Source: Actinoplanes auranticolor (GTDB lineage: Bacteria > Actinomycetota > Actinomycetes > Mycobacteriales > Micromonosporaceae). Taken from it: 64,000 bases of DNA. The stretch is from assembly GCF_018332655.1 (NCBI RefSeq), contig NZ_BOQL01000030.1:1-64000 (forward strand), in the 5' to 3' direction. The notes below the pieces were generated by a model that was not told where the DNA came from, did not search any database, and saw only the letters and a list, made by a program, of their open reading frames with translations. Within the stretch, counting starts at the first letter, position 1, and each line of letters starts with the position of its first letter. A program made the translations under genes and the position numbers. This document shows, one piece after another, positions 59,132 to 64,000 of this stretch.

Positions 59132-61211
59132 AACGATCACCGTAGGTCTTCGCCAGTTCGGTGGCGCGTGCCGCGAAACCCGCCGGCCCGCCCGCGTACT
59201 GCTGCACGTAGCGCAACACCCCGCCGGTCCAGGCCGGGAAGCCGATGCCGAGCAGCGAGCCGATGTCGCCGTCGGCCGCCGAGCGCAGCACACCCTCGTC
59301 CCGGCAGCGCAGCGCGTCCAGCGACTCCGCGAACATCATCCGTTCCTGCAGGTCGATGAGCGGGATGGCCCGGCCCGGCGCGGTGGCCAGGGCGGCCAGG
59401 CCGGGCCACAGCCGGCCCCGGCTCCCGCCGCCGTAGTCGTAGAAGCCACGGCCGGCGGCCCGTCCCGGACGGTCGTGCTCGTCGAGCATCCGGTCGACGA
59501 CCGCGTGCGCCGGCAGCACCGGGAAGTCGCCGTCCCCGGCCGCCTCGAACTGGCGGCGGATGCGCCGGATCAGGGTCAGCGACACCTCGTCGGCCAGGGC
59601 CAGCGGTCCGGTAGGGTAGCCCGCCTGCAGCGCCGCCTGCTCGATCGACGGCGCCGGCACACCCTCGGCCAGCATGCTGATCGCCTCGTCCAGGAAGCGC
59701 CCGATGACCCGGCTGGTGAAGAAGCCCCGGCCGTCGTTGACCACGATCGGGGTCTTGCCGATCCGCCGGCCCAGGTCGAAGGCCCGGGCCAGGGCGGCGT
59801 CGCCGGTCCGCGCCCCGACCACGATCTCCAGCAGCGGCATCCGGTCCACCGGCGAGAAGAAGTGCATGCCGATGAAGTCCGCCGGGCGGCTCACCCCGGT
59901 GGCCAGCCCGGTGATGGGCAGCGTCGAGGTGTTCGAGGCGAGCAGCGCGCCCGGCGCCAGCACCGGTTCCACCTCGGCGAAGACCGCGTGCTTGAGGGCG
60001 GGGTCCTCGAAGACGGCCTCGATGACGGCGTCGCATCCGGCCAGGGCGCCCACGTCGGCGGTGGGAGTGATTCGCCGCAGCACGGCGGCGGCCCCGTCCG
60101 GGTCCAGGCGGCCCTTCCCGACCTCGCGGCCCAGCAGCTTCTCGGCGTGCGCGCGACCCCGCTCGGCGGCCTCGGCGGTGACGTCCTTGAGGACCACTTG
60201 CAGGCCGGCGCGGGCGCACGCGTACGCGATCCCGGCGCCCATCATGCCCGCACCCAGCACCGCCACCCGGGTCACCGGGGCCACCTCGACATCCGGCCGG
60301 CTCGCGCCGTCGTTGACCGCCTTCAGGTCGAAGAAGAACGCCCCGATCATGTTCTTGGCGATCTGGCCGGTCAGCAACGAGACCAGGTACCGCGTCTCGA
60401 CGGTCAATGCAGTGTCCAGATCGACCTGCGTGCCCTCGACCGCGGCGGCCAGGATCGCCTCCGGCGCCGGCAGACGGCCCTTCAGCTGCTTGCGCAGGTT
60501 CGCCGGGTACGCCGGCAGCTGGGCGGCCAGCTCCCGGCCGGCCCCGGGGATCCGGTATCCGGGCCGGTCCCAGGGCTGTGCCGCGCCGGGGTGCGCGGCG
60601 ATCCAGGCCCGCGCACCGGCCAGCATCTCCTCGGCGGTGTCCACGACCTCGTCCACCAGGCCGGCGTCACGCGCGGCGGCGGGCCGCAACTGCCGTCCGG
60701 TCAGCAGGATGTTCGTCAGTGCGTCGGCCAGGCCCAGCATGCGTACTGTGCGGGTCACGCCGCCCGCGCCCGGCAGCAGGCCGAGCGTGACCTCCGGGAA
60801 GCCGATCCGGGATCCGGGCGCGTCCAGCGCGATCCGGTGGTGACAGGCCAGCGCGATCTCCAGCCCGCCACCCAGCGCGGAGCCGTTGATCGCCGCGACC
60901 ACCGGCCGGCCGAGCTGCTCCAGCCGGCGCAGGTCCGCCTTGATCGTGGTGAGCAGCGCGGTGAGGGCCGGTGCGTCCGCCGGGGTCGCCTTGATCATCT
61001 CGGGCAGGTCACCGCCGGCGAAGAACGTCCGCTTGGCGCTGGTGACGATGACCCCGGTGATCTCGTCGCGCTCGGCCTCGAGCCGGTCGACGGCCGCGGT
61101 CATCGACGCCGCGTACGCCCGGCTCATCGTGTTCGCCGCCTGGCCGGGATCGTCCAGGGTGAGCGTCACGACGCCGCCGGGCCCGCAGTCATAGCCGATG
61201 GTGCCGGTCAT
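59100..61211 (-). CDS. 3-hydroxyacyl-CoA dehydrogenase / enoyl-CoA hydratase (FadJ-like)
   Basis: 703 aa from ATG 61211 with GAGAGGG upstream. The N-terminal crotonase domain carries GSALGGGLEIALACHHRIAL, then GAGGVTRTVRMLG. The C-terminal NAD-binding domain carries VAVLGAGMMGAGIAYACARA, the catalytic His region GMHFFSPVDRMPLLEIV and NDGRGFFTSRV. It is the alpha subunit of the fatty-acid beta-oxidation multienzyme system. Its ATG overlaps the thiolase stop, so the genes are coupled. The crotonase Glu pair is present. Confidence 0.92.
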   Translation of the reverse strand: MTGTIGYDCGPGGVVTLTLDDPGQAANTMSRAYAASMTAAVDRLEAERDEITGVIVTSAKRTFFAGGDLPEMIKATPADAPALTALLTTIKADLRRLEQLGRPVVAAINGSALGGGLEIALACHHRIALDAPGSRIGFPEVTLGLLPGAGGVTRTVRMLGLADALTNILLTGRQLRPAAARDAGLVDEVVDTAEEMLAGARAWIAAHPGAAQPWDRPGYRIPGAGRELAAQLPAYPANLRKQLKGRLPAPEAILAAAVEGTQVDLDTALTVETRYLVSLLTGQIAKNMIGAFFFDLKAVNDGASRPDVEVAPVTRVAVLGAGMMGAGIAYACARAGLQVVLKDVTAEAAERGRAHAEKLLGREVGKGRLDPDGAAAVLRRITPTADVGALAGCDAVIEAVFEDPALKHAVFAEVEPVLAPGALLASNTSTLPITGLATGVSRPADFIGMHFFSPVDRMPLLEIVVGARTGDAALARAFDLGRRIGKTPIVVNDGRGFFTSRVIGRFLDEAISMLAEGVPAPSIEQAALQAGYPTGPLALADEVSLTLIRRIRRQFEAAGDGDFPVLPAHAVVDRMLDEHDRPGRAAGRGFYDYGGGSRGRLWPGLAALATAPGRAIPLIDLQERMMFAESLDALRCRDEGVLRSAADGDIGSLLGIGFPAWTGGVLRYVQQYAGGPAGFAARATELAKTYGDRFTPPPASAGR

Positions 61212-62431
61212 GAGACCCTCTCGATGATCGTGGCCACGCCCATGCCGCCGCCGATGCACAGGGTGACCAGGGCGCGGTGCTGGTCCCGGCGTTCCAGCTC
61301 GTCCAGGGCGGTGCCGAGCAGCATGGCGCCGGTGGCTCCGAGCGGATGACCCAGCGCGATCGCGCCGCCGTTCACGTTGACCTTGTTCGGATCGAGGCCC
61401 AGATCGCGCGTGTACTTGAGCACCACGGCCGCGAACGCCTCGTTGATCTCGAAGAGGTCGATGTCCGCGACGCCGAGCCCGGCGGTGGCCAGCGCCTTGC
61501 GGGTGGCGGGGATCGGCCCGGTCAGCATGAGCGTCGGATCGGCCCCGCTGACCGCCGCGGCGACGATCCGCCCGCGGGGCGTCAGCCCGAGCTCCCGCCC
61601 GACCGTGTCCGAGCCGACCAGCACCAGGGCCGCGCCGTCCACGATGCCGGAGGAGTTGCCGGCGTGGTGGACGTGCGCGATCTGTTCCAGCCAGTGGAAC
61701 TTCTGCAGCGCCACCGCGTCGAAGCCGCCCGCCGCGCCGATGCCGGCGAAGGACGGGCTGAGCTCGGCGAGACCCTCCCGGCTGGTGTCCGGCCGTAGCT
61801 GCTCGTCCACGGCGAGGATCACCCCACCGGTACGGTCACGCACCGGCACGACCGAACGGGCGAAGTGCCCACCGGCCCACGCCTTCGCCGCCCGCTCCTG
61901 CGACCGCAGCGCGTACGCGTCCACATCGTCGCGGCTGAAACCCTCCAGGGTGGCGATCAGGTCGGCGCTGATCCCCTGCGGCACGAACGAGGTGGCCAGC
62001 GCGGTCTCCGGATCCATCGCCCAGGCGCCGCCGTCGGAGCCCATCGGCACCCGCGACATCGACTCCACGCCGCCGGCCAGCAGCAAGTGGTCCCACCCCG
62101 ACCGCACCTTCGCCGCCGCGATGTTCACCGCCTCCAGCCCGGAGGCGCAGAAACGGTTGAGCTGGACCCCGCCGACGTGGTCGGGCAGGCCGGCCAGCAG
62201 AGCCGCCGCCCGGGGCAGGTCACCGCCCTGCTCACCGACCGGAGTGACGATGCCCATGACGAGGTCGTCCAGCCGGTCGGTGTCGAGGCCGGGCAGCCGG
62301 TCCCGCAGCGCGTCGATGAGCCCGACGGTCAACGAGATCGGCTTGACGCCGTGCAGCGACCCGGTGGCCCGCCGCCGCCCGCGCGGCGTCCGCACCGCGT
62401 CGAAGACGTACGCCTGACCGTCAGAGCGCAC
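61208..62431 (-). CDS. Acetyl-CoA acyltransferase (thiolase)
   Basis: 407 aa, GTG start overlapping the acyl-CoA dehydrogenase stop by 11 bp. Active-site Cys in NRFCASGLEAVNIA, the GGVESMSRVPMG block, the His in NVNGGAIALGHPLGATGA and the C-terminal Cys in LCIGGGMGVA. Beta-oxidation partner of the FadJ-like protein (FadA/FadI type). Confidence 0.92.
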   Translation of the reverse strand: MRSDGQAYVFDAVRTPRGRRRATGSLHGVKPISLTVGLIDALRDRLPGLDTDRLDDLVMGIVTPVGEQGGDLPRAAALLAGLPDHVGGVQLNRFCASGLEAVNIAAAKVRSGWDHLLLAGGVESMSRVPMGSDGGAWAMDPETALATSFVPQGISADLIATLEGFSRDDVDAYALRSQERAAKAWAGGHFARSVVPVRDRTGGVILAVDEQLRPDTSREGLAELSPSFAGIGAAGGFDAVALQKFHWLEQIAHVHHAGNSSGIVDGAALVLVGSDTVGRELGLTPRGRIVAAAVSGADPTLMLTGPIPATRKALATAGLGVADIDLFEINEAFAAVVLKYTRDLGLDPNKVNVNGGAIALGHPLGATGAMLLGTALDELERRDQHRALVTLCIGGGMGVATIIERVS

Positions 62432-63632
62432 GGGCGATCAGCTCCTTCATGATCTCGTTGGTACCGCCGTAGATCTTCTGGGCGCGGGCGTCGGCGTACA
62501 TCTGGGCGATGGGGTATTCGGTCGTGTAGCCGTACCCGCCGAACAGCTGCAGGCAGCGGTCCACGACCTCACACTGCCCCTCGGTGAGCCAGTACTTGGC
62601 CATCGCCGCGGTGGCGACGTCCAGCTCCCCGCGCACATGCCTGGCGATGCAGTCGTCCAGGAAAACCCGGCTCGCCCGGGTACGGGTGGCGCACTCGGCC
62701 AGCACCATCCGGGTGTTCTGATGACCGATCAACGGCTTGCCGAAGGCGGTGCGCTGCTTGCAGTAGGCGACGGTCAGGTCGATCGCGCGTTCCATGGCGG
62801 CGACCGCGCCGATGCCGATGACCAGGCGCTCCTGGGGGAGCTGGCCCATGAGCTGGGCGAAGCCGAGGCCCTCGGTGCCGCCGAGGAGATTGGCGGCCGG
62901 CACCCGGAACTCGTCGAAGAAGAGCTCGGCGGTGTCGTTGCCCTTGAGGCCGATCTTGGAGAGCAGCCGGCCCCGCCGGAAGCCGGCCGGGTCACGATGT
63001 GCCTCGCCGGATTCGCCGGCGTCCGCCCTCCCGGCCGCCGCCTCGCCGGCCTCGTCCGGGGCGCTGACTTCGCAGATCAGGAGGGAGACGCCGGCGGCGC
63101 GCTGGGACGGGTCGGTCTTGGCGGCCAGGATGACGATGTCGGCCAGGCCGCCGTTGGTGATGAACGTCTTCGCGCCGGTGACCACGTAGTCGTCGCCGTC
63201 ACGGATCGCTCGGGTGCGCATGGCCTGCAGGTCCGAGCCGCCGTCCGGTTCGGTCATCGCGATCGCGCCGATCAGGGTGCCGGCGCAGAGTCCGGGCAGC
63301 CAGCGCCGCTTCTGCTCCTCGGTGCCGTAGGCGACCAGGTAGCCGGTGACGATGCCACTGTGCACCGCCAGCCCGAGGCTGCTGTCGCCCGAGCGCATCT
63401 GCTCGTCGAGCAGGACGGCCTCGTGGGTGAAGCTGCCGCCTCCGCCGCCGTACTCGACCGGCACCGAGAGGCCGAGCAGGCCCAGGTCACCGGCCTTGCG
63501 GTAGTGCTCGCGGTCGGGATGGCCCTGCGCCTGCACCCGGTCGGCGTGCGGCAGGACCTCCTTGGCGAAGAAGGCGCGGACCAGGTCGGCGAGTTCGTCG
63601 TGCTCCGGCTCGTGCCACGGTGAGGCTCCCAT
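62421..63632 (-). CDS. Acyl-CoA dehydrogenase
   Basis: 403 aa from ATG 63632. FAD/acyl-CoA motifs GAIAMTEPDGGSDLQAMRT, YVVTGAKTFITNGGLADIVI and the C-terminal QLFGGYGYTTEYPIAQMYAD and IYGGTNEIMKELIARAL. An insertion (EAGEAAAGRADAGESGEAHR) is present in the middle domain. It catalyses the first step of beta-oxidation. The first intact gene of the fatty-acid oxidation unit, which continues with the thiolase and FadJ-like genes. Confidence 0.92.
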   Translation of the reverse strand: MGASPWHEPEHDELADLVRAFFAKEVLPHADRVQAQGHPDREHYRKAGDLGLLGLSVPVEYGGGGGSFTHEAVLLDEQMRSGDSSLGLAVHSGIVTGYLVAYGTEEQKRRWLPGLCAGTLIGAIAMTEPDGGSDLQAMRTRAIRDGDDYVVTGAKTFITNGGLADIVILAAKTDPSQRAAGVSLLICEVSAPDEAGEAAAGRADAGESGEAHRDPAGFRRGRLLSKIGLKGNDTAELFFDEFRVPAANLLGGTEGLGFAQLMGQLPQERLVIGIGAVAAMERAIDLTVAYCKQRTAFGKPLIGHQNTRMVLAECATRTRASRVFLDDCIARHVRGELDVATAAMAKYWLTEGQCEVVDRCLQLFGGYGYTTEYPIAQMYADARAQKIYGGTNEIMKELIARAL

Positions 63633-63649
63633 GGCCTCACCCTGGCGAG

Positions 63650-64000
63650 CTATTGGCGCACTGTCAATATCTCGGCGCAGCGGAAGGGGTCGTCGGGGAA
63701 CGGCAGGTGCCCGCAGCCCCACAGCAGGACGTGCCGGGCGGCCGGGAGCTCGTACCGGGCCCGGGCGGCCTGACGGCGGTGCGGCAGGACCAGGTCGCGC
63801 GTACCCCAGGCGATCGTGACCGGGATGCCGGAGAGAGCGCCGGGATCGGCGCCGACCGGCAGCCGCCAGACGCCGAAAGCCCGGCGCGCGGCGGCGAAGC
63901 CCGGCGCGCGGCGGCGAAGCCCGGCGCGCGCGACAGGGCGCGGGCCGAGGCGAGGCAGTCCTGCGGGGACAGTCGGGTGGGGTGGCCGTAGAAGATTCCG
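63650..64000 (-). pseudogene. Alpha/beta hydrolase, C-terminal part, frameshifted by a 20-bp duplication
   Basis: Partial at the window edge. On the minus strand the protein begins GIFYGHPTRLSPQDCLASAR and later reads WRLPVGADPGALSGIPVTIA, then GTRDLVLPHRRQ and LLWGCGHLPFPDDPF, giving the catalytic Asp (GTRD) and His (GCGH). The two halves are in different frames as written. Removing one copy of the tandem 20-bp unit at 63881-63920 restores a single frame through SRAPGFAAARRAFGVW to the TAG at 63650-63652. So either the gene is inactivated (or phase-variable) or the repeat is an assembly error. It precedes the acyl-CoA dehydrogenase gene by 17 bp. Confidence 0.75.
63881..63930. repeat. Perfect 20-bp tandem duplication in a hydrolase gene
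   Basis: The unit CCGGCGCGCGGCGGCGAAGC occurs at 63881-63900 and again at 63901-63920, followed by its first 10 nt at 63921-63930. 20 is not a multiple of 3, so one extra copy shifts the frame. Confidence 0.9.

Overview
The window is very GC-rich (roughly 70-75 % by eye) and densely coded. Many starts are GTG, several genes look leaderless (TANNNT followed 6-7 nt later by the start codon), and there are four GAF-ANTAR regulators, several STAS proteins, a SigB/SigF-type sigma factor, an HflX, a sortase-type LPVTG protein and many Actinobacteria-type SDRs. This fits a filamentous actinomycete, most likely Micromonosporaceae (Actinoplanes-like). The genus is inference. No insertion sequence, prophage or CRISPR array was seen.

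Layout. 0.3-6.3 kb: NTase-fold protein, transglutaminase-like protein, DUF5709-like protein, GAF/SpoIIE phosphatase and two SDRs. 6.3-12.1 kb: secreted lipase, serine hydrolase with an unrecognised partner, small proteins and a beta-propeller. 12.4-17.5 kb: secreted or wall proteins, namely a three-domain GH10 xylanase/NodB deacetylase/CBM2 enzyme, an LPVTG-anchored protein, and choice-of-anchor C and LamG proteins. 17.9-26.6 kb: DivIVA-like coiled coil, YtcJ amidohydrolase, GAF-ANTAR/STAS genes, a membrane GGDEF-EAL protein and an M20 peptidase. 26.9-35.8 kb: sigma factor, ctaD, zinc metallopeptidase, more STAS and GAF-ANTAR genes, and an orphan radical-SAM/SPASM enzyme.

The centre of interest is 35.9-50.1 kb, a complete selenocysteine locus. 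A formate dehydrogenase alpha subunit is read through an in-frame UGA (Sec190) with a bacterial SECIS hairpin just downstream. It is followed by its four-cluster Fe-S subunit and an NrfD-like membrane subunit. After a divergent TetR/SDR pair come selD (minus strand) and the selC tRNA-Sec, then an apparent six-gene operon MBL-MarR-CMD-lgt-selA-selB. The region upstream of fdhA matches the region upstream of selC at 27 of 33 ungapped positions, with the same TARGGT box and the same 7-nt distance to the start. This suggests co-regulation of the selenoprotein and its tRNA.

50-64 kb: small acidic proteins, a 463-aa unknown, HflX, a YbdK-type carboxylate-amine ligase, methyltransferases, a Ser/Thr kinase, a pentapeptide-repeat protein, and a fatty-acid oxidation operon (acyl-CoA dehydrogenase, thiolase, FadJ-like). 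That operon is preceded by an alpha/beta hydrolase frameshifted by a perfect 20-bp tandem duplication. Degenerate short tandem repeats lie against the 3' ends of several genes (NTase, transglutaminase, selD, hflX). This recurring feature is not explained by the gene annotation.
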